NCBI RefSeq assembly: GCF_900156415.1
Contig: NZ_FTNM01000003.1
Location: forward strand, 186,001-250,000
Origin: Pontibacter lucknowensis
GTDB lineage: Bacteria > Bacteroidota > Bacteroidia > Cytophagales > Hymenobacteraceae
Length of the DNA: 64,000 nt
Reading direction: 5' to 3'
Below the pieces are notes generated by a model. That model made no database searches and was not told the origin of the DNA. It saw only the letters and a program-made list of their open reading frames with translations. Within the stretch, counting starts at the first letter, position 1. Each line of letters begins with the position of its first letter. Positions 8,462 to 18,614 of the stretch are shown one piece after another. The translations under genes and the position numbers were made by a program.

Positions 8462-10393
8462 TTACTTCTTACCGTCTACTTCTTCGTAGTCTACGTCGGT
8501 TACACCACCGTCGTCAGTAGCAGCGCCCTGCGGACCGCCCGCCTGCTGACCGTTTCCGGCAGCACCAGCTGCGCCTTCCTGTCCGGCACCGGCTGCGTAC
8601 ATCTCCTGCGAGGCCGCCTGCCATGCATTATTCAGACTTTCGATCGCTGCGTCAATTCCAGCGATATCTTTGGCACCGTGCGCTGTCTTTAGCTGACCCA
8701 GTGCATTTTCGATGTTCGACTTGTTACCTTCAGACAGCTTGTCGCCATACTCTTTCAGCTGCTTTTCGGTCTGGAAGATCATCGAGTCAGCTGCGTTCAG
8801 CTTTTCGATTTCTTCTTTCGCCTTCTTATCAGCTTCTGCGTTGGCCTCTGCTTCCTGACGCATTTTCTCGATTTCCTGCTCGCTCAGACCAGAAGAAGCC
8901 TCAATGCGGATCTTCTGCTCTTTGCCAGTGGCTTTATCCTTGGCCGTTACATGCAGGATACCGTTGGCGTCGATGTCGAAAATTACTTCGATCTGCGGAA
9001 CGCCGCGTGGTGCTGGTGGAATGCCGTCCAGGTGGAAGCGACCAATCGTGCGGTTGTCTTTCGCCATTGGGCGCTCACCCTGCAGTACGTGGATCTCAAC
9101 AGATGGCTGGTTGTCCGATGCCGTGGAGAAGGTCTCTGACTTCTTCGTAGGTATAGTCGTGTTAGACTCGATCAATTTCGTCATCACACCACCCATCGTC
9201 TCGATACCCAGTGAAAGCGGCGTTACGTCCAGCAGAAGCACGTCTTTTACTTCACCTGTCAGTACACCACCCTGAATCGCGGCACCAATGGCCACTACTT
9301 CATCCGGGTTCACACCTTTAGAAGGCTTCTTGCCGAAGAACTTCTCTACTTCTTCCTGCACTTTCGGGATACGGGTTGAACCACCTACCAGGATTACTTC
9401 GTCAATGTCAGAAGTTGACAGGCCAGCATCCTGCAGAGCCTTCTTACAAGGCTCCATCGAGCGACGGATCAGATCATCAGACAGCTGCTCGAACTTCGCT
9501 CTTGTCAGCTTGCGTACCAAGTGCTTTGGCACACCATCTACTGGCATGATGTATGGCAGGTTGATCTCTGTTTCGTTAGAAGAAGAAAGCTCGATCTTCG
9601 CTTTCTCAGCGGCTTCTTTCAGACGCTGCAAGGCCATTGGGTCTTTGCGCAGGTCCAGGCCTTCGTCGTTCTTGAACTCGTCGGCCAGCCAGTTGATGAT
9701 CACCTGGTCAAAGTCATCACCACCCAGGTGTGTGTCACCGTTGGTAGAAAGTACTTCGAACACACCGTCACCCAGCTCCAGGATTGAGATATCGAAGGTA
9801 CCGCCACCTAAGTCGAATACCGCGATCTTCTGGTCTTTGTGTTTTTTATCGAGGCCGTAAGCCAGCGCCGCCGCTGTAGGCTCGTTGATGATACGCTTCA
9901 CTTCAAGGCCTGCGATCTGTCCAGCTTCTTTCGTAGCCTGACGTTGCGCATCGTTGAAGTAAGCCGGTACGGTAATAACCGCTTCTGTCACTGTAGTACC
10001 CAGGTAGTCTTCTGCCGTAGCCTTCATTTTCTGAAGCACCATCGCCGAGATTTCCTGTGGTGTGTACTGGCGGTCGCCGATCTCTACACGCACGGTGTTG
10101 TTGCCACCCTGCACCACTTTGTAAGACACCTGCTTGGCTTCTTCGCTTACTTCATTGTAGCTGTGGCCCATGAAGCGCTTGATTGAAGCGATCGTGTTTT
10201 GTGGGTTTGTGATTGCCTGACGTTTGGCAGGGTCACCTACCTTACGCTCGCCTTTACCGCCGTCCAGAAACGCGACGATAGACGGAGTAGTTCTGCGGCC
10301 TTCGCTGTTAGGAATAACCACCGGCTCGTTACCTTCCATTACGGCAACGCAGGAGTTGGTTGTACCTAAGTCAATACCAATTATCTTTCCCAT
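8462..10393 (-). CDS. dnaK: Molecular chaperone DnaK (Hsp70)
   Basis: Cytoplasmic ATP-driven Hsp70 chaperone of 643 residues. The nucleotide-binding domain has [47 protein letters not shown] and [13 protein letters not shown]. The linker and start of the substrate-binding domain are seen at [19 protein letters not shown]. The C-terminal lid ends in a Gly/Ala/Gln-rich disordered tail and the acidic motif [11 protein letters not shown]. dnaJ and grpE are not adjacent in this window. Only one AGGTATAG octamer occurs inside this long, highly conserved gene. A TGGCAC-N5-TTG element lies 58-71 bases upstream (see findings). Confidence 0.98.
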   Translation of the reverse strand: MGKIIGIDLGTTNSCVAVMEGNEPVVIPNSEGRRTTPSIVAFLDGGKGERKVGDPAKRQAITNPQNTIASIKRFMGHSYNEVSEEAKQVSYKVVQGGNNTVRVEIGDRQYTPQEISAMVLQKMKATAEDYLGTTVTEAVITVPAYFNDAQRQATKEAGQIAGLEVKRIINEPTAAALAYGLDKKHKDQKIAVFDLGGGTFDISILELGDGVFEVLSTNGDTHLGGDDFDQVIINWLADEFKNDEGLDLRKDPMALQRLKEAAEKAKIELSSSNETEINLPYIMPVDGVPKHLVRKLTRAKFEQLSDDLIRRSMEPCKKALQDAGLSTSDIDEVILVGGSTRIPKVQEEVEKFFGKKPSKGVNPDEVVAIGAAIQGGVLTGEVKDVLLLDVTPLSLGIETMGGVMTKLIESNTTIPTKKSETFSTASDNQPSVEIHVLQGERPMAKDNRTIGRFHLDGIPPAPRGVPQIEVIFDIDANGILHVTAKDKATGKEQKIRIEASSGLSEQEIEKMRQEAEANAEADKKAKEEIEKLNAADSMIFQTEKQLKEYGDKLSEGNKSNIENALGQLKTAHGAKDIAGIDAAIESLNNAWQAASQEMYAAGAGQEGAAGAAGNGQQAGGPQGAATDDGGVTDVDYEEVDGKK

Positions 10394-10895
10394 TCTATAG
10401 TTTTATAATGATTCGATTACAATTTCTTTTCACTGTTGCTAGCACTATTACAAGGTATGTGCCAAGGCTCAAATCAGTGCTTTTGCCTGTCATTCTGTCA
10501 CAGGATGAGGTATGCTATACCTTGTTTGTCTGACCATGCAACAGGTGCCCCGCTCGTGTGCGACATAATTACTGCAGTATTGGTACTGCGTTGCTTTGCT
10601 GTAGGTTCTAAAATTAAGCACTCGTCTGATGCTAATCATGTGATGTTGCTTTTGTGCCACCGAACCCTGGGGGTATCAACTGTCATCCTGAAAGAAACGA
10701 GAGATCTGAAACATGGCTGTGCCTGAACAGGATGCCGGATCTCTCTTAGGAATTGGAAAAACAGCATCAGGTTTAAGGTGAGGGTATTGGGAGAGGGAGC
10801 AGGTTGCCTCAGCGAGTCGGTTTGCTTTTTTAGCTAAACTTTTATAAATCAGAAGTTCAAACAAACTGATCCAAAACCTTTTCGCTCACCTTTAC
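10394..10895. other. Intergenic region between divergent dnaK and Asp-box gene
   Basis: About 500 bases with no convincing gene. It holds the dnaK upstream region (including TGGCAC-N5-TTGT on the minus strand at 10450-10464), one CTATACCT octamer at 10515, and a degenerate palindromic repeat at 10680-10748. Short open frames here have no recognisable content. Confidence 0.6.
10680..10748. repeat. Degenerate copy of dispersed TGTCAT palindromic repeat
   Basis: Begins TGTCATCCTGAAAG and contains GAGAGATCTG, then a partial opposite arm GGATCTCTCTTAGG. It resembles the repeats at 32126-32219 and 44369-44449, but the distal TGACA end is missing. Confidence 0.5.
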
Positions 10896-13800
10896 ATGAA
10901 AAGCACCTTTCTTAGAACTGGTACAACGGCTTGTCTGCTGCTGGCACTGACCATGTCGCCGCCGGAAGCGGTGGCCCAGAAACAGAAGCCACGCACAAGC
11001 AAACAAAAAGAAGCAGCTGCCCCTTACGAAGCCAAACTATACAATGGCATGGCGTGGCGCTCCATCGGCCCTTTCCGAGGCGGACGTTCCGCCACCGTTA
11101 CAGGCGTACCCGGTAAACCAAACCTCTACTACATGGGCACCGTGGGTGGCGGCGTATGGCGCACGACTGACGGCGGCTCTACCTGGGAAAACATTTCCGA
11201 CGGCTTCTACGGTGGCTCCATTGGGGCAGTAGCGGTGAGTGAGGCTGACCCCAATGTAATCTATGTGGGCGAAGGGGAGAAGACGGTGCGTGGCAACGTG
11301 TCATCGGGCCATGGCATGTGGCGCTCACTCGATGCCGGCAAGACCTGGGAACAAATCGGCCTGAAAGATTCGAAGCACATCGGTCGTATCCGTATTCATC
11401 CTCAAAACCCGGATATTGTATATGTAGCCGTGATGGGCGACCTGTACAAGTCGCACGAAGAACGGGGCGTGTTCAAAAGCACCGACGGCGGCAAGACCTG
11501 GAAGAAGACACTCTTTGCCAACAAAGACGCTGGTGCCGTGGATCTGATCATAGACCCGAACAACCCGCGTCACCTTTACGCCACCACCTGGAACGTGCGC
11601 CGCACCCCGTATAGCCTGTCTTCGGGAGGACCGGGTTCCGGCATCTGGAAAAGCACTGACGGGGGTGACACCTGGAAAGATATCTCAAAAAATGAAGGCC
11701 TTCCGAAAGGTACGCTCGGCATCATTGGCGTGACAGTGTCACCTGTAAACTCAAACCGGGTATTCGCTATGGTGGAAGCCGATGAAGGCGGCCTGTTCCG
11801 CTCCGATGACAGCGGCCTGACCTGGAAGAAGATGAACGACGACCGCAACCTGCGACAGCGTGCCTGGTACTACACCCGTGTGTATGCCGACCCGAAAGAC
11901 GAGGATGTGGTATACGTGCTGAACGTAGCTTACCACCGTAGCAAGGACGGTGGCAAAACCTTTACATCCGCCTATGCCGGTCACGCTGACCACCACGACC
12001 TGTGGATCGCTCCGGAAAACCCATCGCGCATGGTGATCGCCGATGACGGCGGCGCCCAGGTAACATCAGACGGTGGCATGAACTGGAGCACCATGAACAA
12101 CCAGCCGACGGGCCAGTTTTACCGCGTTGTAACCGACAACCATTTCCCATACCGCATTTACGGTGCGCAGCAGGACAACTCCACGGTGCGTATCAGTCAC
12201 CGCTCCACAGGCTGGAGCATCTCTGAAGATGACTGGGAAGAGACAGCCGGATCGGAGAGTGCCCACCTGGCCGTGAACCCGGAGAACCCGGAGATTGTAT
12301 ATGGCGGTAACTATGGCGGCTTTTTGTCGCGCGTGGATCATAGCAACGGGCAGGAGCGCGTGATCAACGTGTGGCCGGACAACCCGATGGGCCACGGGGC
12401 CGAAGGGATGAAGTACCGCTTCCAGTGGAACTTCCCGATCATGTTCTCGCCCAACGACCCGAAGAAACTCTACACCACGTCCAACCACGTGCACGTGACC
12501 TACAATGAAGGGCAGTCCTGGGAAACGATCAGCCCGGACCTGACGCACAACGACTCAACCAAACTCGGACCATCTGGCGGACCGATCACCAAGGACAACA
12601 CCAGCGTGGAATACTACGGCACCATCTTCGCGATCAACGAGTCGCCGGTAGAGCCGGGCGTGATCTGGACAGGGTCGGATGACGGCCTGATCCACGTGAC
12701 GCGCGACAATGGCAAGAACTGGACAAAGGTGCAGCCGAAAGGTATACCAGAGTGGATACAGATCAACAGCATTGAGGCGCACCCGACTCAAAAGGGTGCC
12801 GCTTATGTGGCCGCTACCATGTATAAGTCAGGCGACTTCAGCCCCTACCTGTACAAGACCACCGACTATGGCAAGAGCTGGACGAAGATCACCACAGGTA
12901 TACCGGGCCACCACTTTACCCGTGTGGTGCGTGCCGATCCGAAACGTGACGGTTTGTTGTATGCCGGTACCGAGTATGGCATGTATGTGTCGTTCAACGA
13001 CGGGCAGAGCTGGCAGCCCTTCCAGCTGAATTTACCGATTGTGCCGATCACGGACCTCACGATCAAAAACGATAACCTGATCGCTGCCACACAGGGCCGC
13101 AGTTTCTGGATCATAGACGACCTGACGCCGCTGCACCAGCTGAACGAAGGTATAGTGAAGAGCAAGTTTCATCTGTACAAGCCATTGGATACTTACAAAA
13201 TGGACGGCGGCAGTAGAGGCCTTTCCAAGACAGCCGGTGAGAACCACCCTGGCGGCGTGATGGTGCATTACTACCTGCCAACTAAGCCAGACTCAGCTAC
13301 TGTGGTACAGCTGGAGATCATGGACCAGAACGGTAAACTGATCCGCAGCTATACTAGCAATGCCAAAGAGAAAAAAGACAAGCTGGAGGTGAAAGAGGGT
13401 ATGAACCGCTTCGTGTGGGACATGCGCTATCCGGAGGCAAGTAAGTTCGATGGCATCATCCTGTGGGGCGGTGGCCTGCAAGGACCTAAGGCTATACCTG
13501 GAAACTACAAAGCCAAGCTGACGGTGAACAAGGAGAGCCAGGAGACTGCCTTTACCATTTTGCCTGACCCACGCACCAAGGCTACACCAGAAGACAGAGC
13601 CGCCCAGTTCGCCTTCCTGACCGAGGTACGCGATAAACTGACCGAAACGCATGACGCGATCAAAGACATCCGTACCATGCGGGCACAGCTCAGCACGCTC
13701 AAAGGAAACCTGAAAGGGCAGGAGAACTACAAAGATGTAGTGGAGTCTGCCACCGCAATCGACAAGAAGATTACGGCCATTGAAGAGGCGCTGCACCAGA

Positions 13801-14081
13801 CGAAGAACCGCAGCGGCCAGGACCCGCTCAACTTCCCGATCCGCCTGAACAACAAACTGGCGAACCTGGTGGGGCAGGTGAGCACCGGCGACTTCCGTCC
13901 AACCGATCAGGCCTATGCCTTCAAGAAGGAAATCACGGCTCAGATTGACGAGCAGCTGAATCTATTTAAGCAGGTACAAACACAGGATGTGCCGGCGCTC
14001 AACAGGCTGGTGAAGGAGAAAGGAGTGGACGCTATTTCAGTTAAAAAAGCTGAGGCGGCCCCAGCAACCGGATCTTTGTAA
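10896..14081 (+). CDS. Secreted Asp-box (BNR/VPS10-like) beta-propeller protein, 1061 aa
   Basis: Signal peptide at residues 1-27 (cleavage near AVAQ), then many repeats of the Asp-box type S-x-DGG-x-TW (for example TTDGGSTW, STDGGKTW, STDGGDTW, TRDNGKNW). These are characteristic of sialidase/sortilin-like propellers. The N-terminal half reads FRGGRSATVTGVPGKPNLYYMGTVGGGVWRT, as in a widespread Bacteroidota exported family. The last 250 residues are a separate domain with a coiled-coil-like stretch. Ligand or substrate unknown; sialidase activity is not implied. A homologue lies at 18615-21551. A 17-base palindrome and a terminator follow the stop. Confidence 0.8.
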   Translation: MKSTFLRTGTTACLLLALTMSPPEAVAQKQKPRTSKQKEAAAPYEAKLYNGMAWRSIGPFRGGRSATVTGVPGKPNLYYMGTVGGGVWRTTDGGSTWENISDGFYGGSIGAVAVSEADPNVIYVGEGEKTVRGNVSSGHGMWRSLDAGKTWEQIGLKDSKHIGRIRIHPQNPDIVYVAVMGDLYKSHEERGVFKSTDGGKTWKKTLFANKDAGAVDLIIDPNNPRHLYATTWNVRRTPYSLSSGGPGSGIWKSTDGGDTWKDISKNEGLPKGTLGIIGVTVSPVNSNRVFAMVEADEGGLFRSDDSGLTWKKMNDDRNLRQRAWYYTRVYADPKDEDVVYVLNVAYHRSKDGGKTFTSAYAGHADHHDLWIAPENPSRMVIADDGGAQVTSDGGMNWSTMNNQPTGQFYRVVTDNHFPYRIYGAQQDNSTVRISHRSTGWSISEDDWEETAGSESAHLAVNPENPEIVYGGNYGGFLSRVDHSNGQERVINVWPDNPMGHGAEGMKYRFQWNFPIMFSPNDPKKLYTTSNHVHVTYNEGQSWETISPDLTHNDSTKLGPSGGPITKDNTSVEYYGTIFAINESPVEPGVIWTGSDDGLIHVTRDNGKNWTKVQPKGIPEWIQINSIEAHPTQKGAAYVAATMYKSGDFSPYLYKTTDYGKSWTKITTGIPGHHFTRVVRADPKRDGLLYAGTEYGMYVSFNDGQSWQPFQLNLPIVPITDLTIKNDNLIAATQGRSFWIIDDLTPLHQLNEGIVKSKFHLYKPLDTYKMDGGSRGLSKTAGENHPGGVMVHYYLPTKPDSATVVQLEIMDQNGKLIRSYTSNAKEKKDKLEVKEGMNRFVWDMRYPEASKFDGIILWGGGLQGPKAIPGNYKAKLTVNKESQETAFTILPDPRTKATPEDRAAQFAFLTEVRDKLTETHDAIKDIRTMRAQLSTLKGNLKGQENYKDVVESATAIDKKITAIEEALHQTKNRSGQDPLNFPIRLNNKLANLVGQVSTGDFRPTDQAYAFKKEITAQIDEQLNLFKQVQTQDVPALNRLVKEKGVDAISVKKAEAAPATGSL

Positions 14082-14097
14082 GGTATAGCCTATACCT
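14081..14097. repeat. Perfect palindrome made of two AGGTATAG octamers
   Basis: AGGTATAGCCTATACCT, two copies of the window-wide octamer in inverted orientation around one base. It begins on the last base of the upstream stop codon and lies ten bases ahead of the terminator. Confidence 0.85.
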
Positions 14098-14106
14098 GTT
14101 AATTAT

Positions 14107-14136
14107 GAAAGCCCTGCCATTCCTGGCAGGGCTTTC
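14107..14136 (+). terminator. Terminator after the Asp-box gene
   Basis: Perfect 13-bp stem (14107-14119 with 14124-14136) with a TTCC loop, then a T-rich tail (TGTTTTGTT). Confidence 0.9.
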
Positions 14137-14233
14137 TGTTTTGTTGGTGTTGCAAACTGGTGTTGTTAAAAAGCAGGAAGCACTATTCTCAAATAGTAGG
14201 TACAGGCTACGGAGCCTGGTATAAATTAAGGCC

Positions 14234-14704
14234 TTATAGCTTCTCCACCACCAGCTGGGCCTTTTGCACTTCGCCTTCGTGTGCCTGGCCAGGGTATGGC
14301 CTCACGCCTTTCAGAGTGAATTTGTAACTGACATCGCCAACTGCAGCTTCTACGGTATGGGTTTCTCTGGCTGCATCCGTACCGCAGTCTCCAATACAGA
14401 GTGTGATGTTTTCATTCACGCCATGGCTGTTGGAGGCTCTTAGCAAAACACTTGCATTGCCTGCTGTCACGCAATTAACATCAGTCGGACAGCGGGAATC
14501 TTCTATGCTTTTCAGGGATACGATCAGGCGACGCGGTACCTCCTCGCCGTATAGCGTAATTTGCCCGTACTGCTGCAGGAGCGCCTCCTGACCGAACTTC
14601 AGGTCGTCGGTATCTTTTTTGAACTCCGTGGTTTCATAGGATTCGTCCTGTTGGCATTGCGTAAAGAGCGCCAGAGCCAGGAGTGGATAGAAAAGTTTAA
14701 TCAT
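14234..14704 (-). CDS. Small lipoprotein of unknown function
   Basis: The preferred start at 14704 gives MIKLFYPLLALALFTQC, a lipoprotein signal with the lipobox ending in Cys; an in-frame ATG at 14722 adds six residues. The 156-residue protein contains EDSRCPTDVNCVTAGNA, a Cys-containing motif I recall from several exported Bacteroidota lipoproteins, and a second Cys pair (LCIGDCGTD). Probably anchored in a membrane facing the periplasm. No function can be assigned. Confidence 0.65.
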   Translation of the reverse strand: MIKLFYPLLALALFTQCQQDESYETTEFKKDTDDLKFGQEALLQQYGQITLYGEEVPRRLIVSLKSIEDSRCPTDVNCVTAGNASVLLRASNSHGVNENITLCIGDCGTDAARETHTVEAAVGDVSYKFTLKGVRPYPGQAHEGEVQKAQLVVEKL

Positions 14705-14850
14705 AGTAGTATAGTTTTTCAACCGTAAGAGTCTCTAAAACGGGGAATGGTTGCAATTAGTATCCAAACTTTAAAGACTGGTGTCGCCACATTGTTTATC
14801 TGCCGCAATTGTTGGATATTGGGCTTTCATACCTATTCTGATCTATCTAC

Positions 14851-15417
14851 GTGAGTACCAGTACTGCCACCCTTGTAAAACAGAAAGTAAAAACGCTAGC
14901 CGAACGGCTGCGTAATTTCCGGGTATATCACCGCTACCTGGGACTGATTCTGGGGCTGTTTATCCTGGTAAGCAGTGTGACAGGTATACTGCTGGGCTGG
15001 AAAAAAGATATAGATCTGCTGCAGCCACCCACCCAAAAAGGAGTTACCGCAGACCTGCAGCAATGGCTGCCGTTGGCTGAACTGTCAGCACGTTCGCTTG
15101 CCGGCCTGGACTCGGCAGCGGCTATCACCAACAATCCCATCGACCGCATCGAAGCCCGTCTGGACAAAGGGATCGTGAAAACCATTTTTAAGGAGGGAAG
15201 CTGGGAGGTGCAGCTCGACGCCAGCACCGGCAAAGTGCTTTCCGTGGCCCGCCGCCATTCTGACTGGATCGAGAAAGTGCACGACGGCTCCATCATCAGC
15301 GATCTCTTTAAGTTGGTGTCGATGAACGTGCTGGGCTTCGGATTGTTAGTCCTTTCCAGCACGGGTTTCTTCCTGTGGTTTTATCCGAAAAAGATCAGAA
15401 AGATCAAGAGCGAATAA
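14851..15417 (+). CDS. PepSY-associated transmembrane protein
   Basis: A 188-residue protein starting at GTG. An N-terminal membrane helix (about residues 29-51) carries the PepSY-TM signature FRVYHRYLGLILGL with GILLGWKKD. A periplasmic loop holds one PepSY-like module, and a second helix (about 159-181) ends FFLWFYPKK. Short proteins of this kind accompany TonB-dependent iron or heme receptors and may help inner-membrane electron transfer or substrate release. The receptor gene starts six bases after its stop, so the two form an operon. Confidence 0.8.
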   Translation: MSTSTATLVKQKVKTLAERLRNFRVYHRYLGLILGLFILVSSVTGILLGWKKDIDLLQPPTQKGVTADLQQWLPLAELSARSLAGLDSAAAITNNPIDRIEARLDKGIVKTIFKEGSWEVQLDASTGKVLSVARRHSDWIEKVHDGSIISDLFKLVSMNVLGFGLLVLSSTGFFLWFYPKKIRKIKSE

Positions 15418-15422
15418 GCAGC

Positions 15423-17834
15423 ATGAAGAATCTTCTGCACTTGATGGGGTGGCTGTGCTTACTCAGCACGTCCACGTTCGGGCAGGTCCTGACCGTGAAA
15501 GACCAGGTCACGCAGCAGCCTCTGGAGATGGTGCAGCTTTACAGCAAACATTCCGGGCAGATCAGCTTTACTGACAGCAGAGGTCGGGTGGATGTCAGTC
15601 CCTTCAAAGGTTTCGATAGCCTGGTGATTCGCCTGATAGGTTATGATCAGAAAACCTTGTCTTACGGGCAACTGGAGCGGCAGGGCTTTCAGTTATACCT
15701 GCGCGAAAACAACATCTCACTGCGCACCGTGGTGGTTTCGGCAGCCCGATGGCAACAGGCCGCAAAAGAAGTGCCGCAGCGGGTCAGTACTATCCGGCCG
15801 AAAGATGTGCTGCTGCAGCAACCTCAGACTGCCGCAGACATGCTGGGGCAGGCAGGGGAGGTGTTTATCCAGAAAAGTCAGGGTGGAGGCGGCAGCCCTA
15901 TGATCCGCGGATTTGCTACCAACCGGGTATTGCTTGCCGTGGACGGTGTGCGCATGAACACAGCCATTTTCAGGAGCGGCAACCTGCAGAATGTTATTTC
16001 CCTTGATCCTTTCGCCATAGAAAAAACAGAAGTGATGTTCGGACCGGGCTCGGTCATGTATGGCAGCGATGCGATAGGCGGCGTAATGAACTTCTATACC
16101 TTGTCGCCGAAGTTTTCGGCGGACGCATCACCGTTGATCAAAGGCAACGCTGCCATTCGATGGTCTTCGGCCAACCACGAGAAGACCGCACACCTCGATC
16201 TGAGTTACGGGCTGAAAAAATGGGCCTTTCTGACCAGCGCAACTTTCAGCGATTACGGTGACCTGACAATGGGGGCAAATGGGCCGGATGATTACCTCCG
16301 AAAAGAGTATGTGCGCAGCCAAAACGGACAGGACGAGGTGATTACCAATCCTGATCCGATGCGACAGGTATACACGGGCTACGACCAGCTGAACCTGATG
16401 CAGAAGATCAGGTATAGGCCCAGCGAAAACTGGGAATTACAGTACGGTTTCCATTACTCTACCACCTCCGATGTGCCCCGCTACGACCGCCTGACCCTGT
16501 ACCGAAATGGCAAGCTGCGCTCAGCGGAGTGGTATTATGGTCCGCAGGTATGGGCGATGCAGCACCTGCAGGCAAGCCACCGGACGGACAACAAATTCTT
16601 TGATCAGCTGAACATCGGTTTAGCGCACCAGCTGTTTGAGGAGAGCCGTCACAATCGGGACCTGGGTAAAGCGACCAGGTATAACCGCTACGAAAAAGTC
16701 AACGCCTACTCTGTCAACCTGGATTTTGAGAAAGCGTTGGACGGGCGCCATCATCTCTTTTATGGTCTGGAAGTTATTTATAACCATGTGCGCTCGACAG
16801 GCACCGATGAGAATACCAGCACTGGCGCGACTATACCTGGGCCTGCCCGTTATCCGGATGGTTCGGACTGGGGTTCCTATGCCGCTTTCCTGACTTACCG
16901 ATTCAAAGTGGGGGAGGAGCTCACAGTACTGACAGGGGCCAGGTATAACCACATCCTGCTCAATGCAGCTTTCGACAAGAGCTTCTATGATCTTCCTTTC
17001 GCTTCCGCTGACATCAACACAGGGGCTGTGACCGGAAGTGCAGGGCTGGTGTATAGTCCGAAACCCGACTGGCAGCTGAGCACGAATTTATCCACAGGTT
17101 TCCGCTCTCCGAACGTGGACGATATCGGCAAGATTTTCGATTCTGCTCCGGGCCTGGTCGTGGTGCCCAATCCATACCTGAAACCGGAGTACGCCTACAA
17201 TGCGGATCTGGGATTTGCTAAAGTGTTCGGGGAGGTACTCAAACTAGATGCGACAGCTTTCTATACCTATCTGCAGGATGCGATGGTGCGGCGAGACTAT
17301 ACCTTAAACGGTAACAGCTTTATCGGATACGAGGGAGAAAGTAGCCAGGTGCAGGCTATCCAGAATGGCGCCTATGCCAGGGTTTGGGGTGTGCAGGCAG
17401 GTATAGAACTGAAGTTACCGGCCGGTTTTGGTATCACCTCTAGGTATAGCCTGCAGCGTGGGCGTGAAGAACTAGATAATGGCACGGAGGCACCTTTGCG
17501 ACATGCCGCACCAGCTTTTGGTACAACCCGCCTGACTTATACCCGCAATCGGTTCAAGGCAGACTTATATGCCGTGTATAATGGAGCATTCAGGTATAGC
17601 CAGCTGGCGCCCGAAGAGCAGGACAAAGCTTACCTATATGCGACAGACGAAGACGGGAATCCATACAGTCCCGACTGGACCACACTCAACCTGAAGGCAC
17701 TCTACCAACTGAACCGGCACCTGTCGCTGAGCGCAGGTATAGAGAACATCACAGACCAGCGTTACCGACCTTACTCTTCAGGTATAGCAGCTCCGGGCAG
17801 GAATTTTGTGATGTCGGTCCGGGCTGTTATTTAA
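15423..17834 (+). CDS. TonB-dependent receptor, probable heme/iron type
   Basis: The start at 15423 gives the signal peptide MKNLLHLMGWLCLLSTSTFGQ; the longer frame has no signal sequence. Residues about 22-95 are a carboxypeptidase-like domain, and the plug follows with the characteristic run GGGSPMIRGFATNRVLLAVD and GPGSVMYGSDAIGGVMNFYT. The remainder is a 22-strand barrel ending GRNFVMSVRAVI. The plug resembles receptors annotated for heme or hemoglobin, and the upstream PepSY protein supports an iron role; the ligand is inferred. The C-terminal part carries a dense cluster of AGGTATAG/CTATACCT octamers between 16.4 and 17.8 kb. Confidence 0.85.
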   Translation: MKNLLHLMGWLCLLSTSTFGQVLTVKDQVTQQPLEMVQLYSKHSGQISFTDSRGRVDVSPFKGFDSLVIRLIGYDQKTLSYGQLERQGFQLYLRENNISLRTVVVSAARWQQAAKEVPQRVSTIRPKDVLLQQPQTAADMLGQAGEVFIQKSQGGGGSPMIRGFATNRVLLAVDGVRMNTAIFRSGNLQNVISLDPFAIEKTEVMFGPGSVMYGSDAIGGVMNFYTLSPKFSADASPLIKGNAAIRWSSANHEKTAHLDLSYGLKKWAFLTSATFSDYGDLTMGANGPDDYLRKEYVRSQNGQDEVITNPDPMRQVYTGYDQLNLMQKIRYRPSENWELQYGFHYSTTSDVPRYDRLTLYRNGKLRSAEWYYGPQVWAMQHLQASHRTDNKFFDQLNIGLAHQLFEESRHNRDLGKATRYNRYEKVNAYSVNLDFEKALDGRHHLFYGLEVIYNHVRSTGTDENTSTGATIPGPARYPDGSDWGSYAAFLTYRFKVGEELTVLTGARYNHILLNAAFDKSFYDLPFASADINTGAVTGSAGLVYSPKPDWQLSTNLSTGFRSPNVDDIGKIFDSAPGLVVVPNPYLKPEYAYNADLGFAKVFGEVLKLDATAFYTYLQDAMVRRDYTLNGNSFIGYEGESSQVQAIQNGAYARVWGVQAGIELKLPAGFGITSRYSLQRGREELDNGTEAPLRHAAPAFGTTRLTYTRNRFKADLYAVYNGAFRYSQLAPEEQDKAYLYATDEDGNPYSPDWTTLNLKALYQLNRHLSLSAGIENITDQRYRPYSSGIAAPGRNFVMSVRAVI

Positions 17835-17852
17835 GAATGTGTTGAGCCGGGG

Positions 17853-18434
17853 TTACCATCTCGCATTTTTCAAGGTCAGGCCAACAGCTGCCAGTCGCTG
17901 CCCAGTATGGAAACTTTGCACGGAGCCTCTCAATCCGAAAGTGAGGTGCTGTTTAGCTTTCACATCCAGGTTAAGCGCCAGCACATAGCCTGCCTGCAAT
18001 TCATTTCTTGAGCGCATCTCAGGCTCGAAGTCTGTGATACCACCCTGCCCGTTGTACTGAATGGAAAGTCCGTACAACTCCCGTTCGCTGGCATACCTTA
18101 GCACCGGACCAACTGCCGGGTAGATCTGTACAGGCCCGGCATTGATGAAGAGGTTATAGGATCCTTCAAGCGCAACACCATTCGACTTCTGGAATGTCTC
18201 ATATCCCTGCCCCCAGCGGCGGGTCTGCTCAATGTATGTGCCGGTGGCCAGTATCTCGAAGCCTGAGCGCTTGGAGATATGCGTTTGCATGCCACCTATA
18301 AACCAATGGCCGGGTATATCGCCATTACCTGAATACACGGTGCCGTAGCCGAGCTTTGGTATCCATTTATTCTGCGCCATGGCGCTAATTGAAGTGCAGA
18401 GAAGAAATGTGAGGAGTAGAAGTTTGATTTTCAT
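17853..18434 (-). CDS. Small outer-membrane beta-barrel protein
   Basis: 193 residues with a signal peptide (cleavage near AMAQ) and alternating strands rich in Gly and aromatic residues, consistent with an eight-stranded barrel. It is convergent with the TonB receptor, with 18 bases between the stops, and no terminator fits there. The upstream gap to 18615 carries the terminator of the next gene. I do not recognise a specific family. Confidence 0.6.
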   Translation of the reverse strand: MKIKLLLLTFLLCTSISAMAQNKWIPKLGYGTVYSGNGDIPGHWFIGGMQTHISKRSGFEILATGTYIEQTRRWGQGYETFQKSNGVALEGSYNLFINAGPVQIYPAVGPVLRYASERELYGLSIQYNGQGGITDFEPEMRSRNELQAGYVLALNLDVKAKQHLTFGLRGSVQSFHTGQRLAAVGLTLKNARW

Positions 18435-18561
18435 AAGCTGGGTTTAGGTAAGCGTTAAATGATAGAAATTATAGGAATAGCTGTATCTAATATATGTAAT
18501 ATTCTATAACAATATGTGTGCCAATATCTTCTTTTCTTTATAAGGAATAGGTATAAAACAA

Positions 18562-18590
18562 CAAAGGCAGCCCCATCGGGACTGCCTTTG
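18562..18590 (-). terminator. Terminator after the 978-aa Asp-box gene
   Basis: On the minus strand, a nine-bp stem (18562-18570 with 18582-18590), continued by three GC pairs after one mismatch, precedes TTGTTTTAT. Confidence 0.8.
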
Positions 18591-18614
18591 CAATGGGTAT
18601 AGCAATTTCCAGAA

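Noticed and set aside
8462-10393. Long open frames opposite dnaK and other highly biased genes
   Set aside because: They are reverse-frame shadows of well-conserved genes, with no family features of their own.
10436-10726. 96-codon open frame between dnaK and the Asp-box gene
   Set aside because: Its composition is not protein-like, it has no homology I recognise, and it runs through the dnaK upstream elements and a degenerate repeat.
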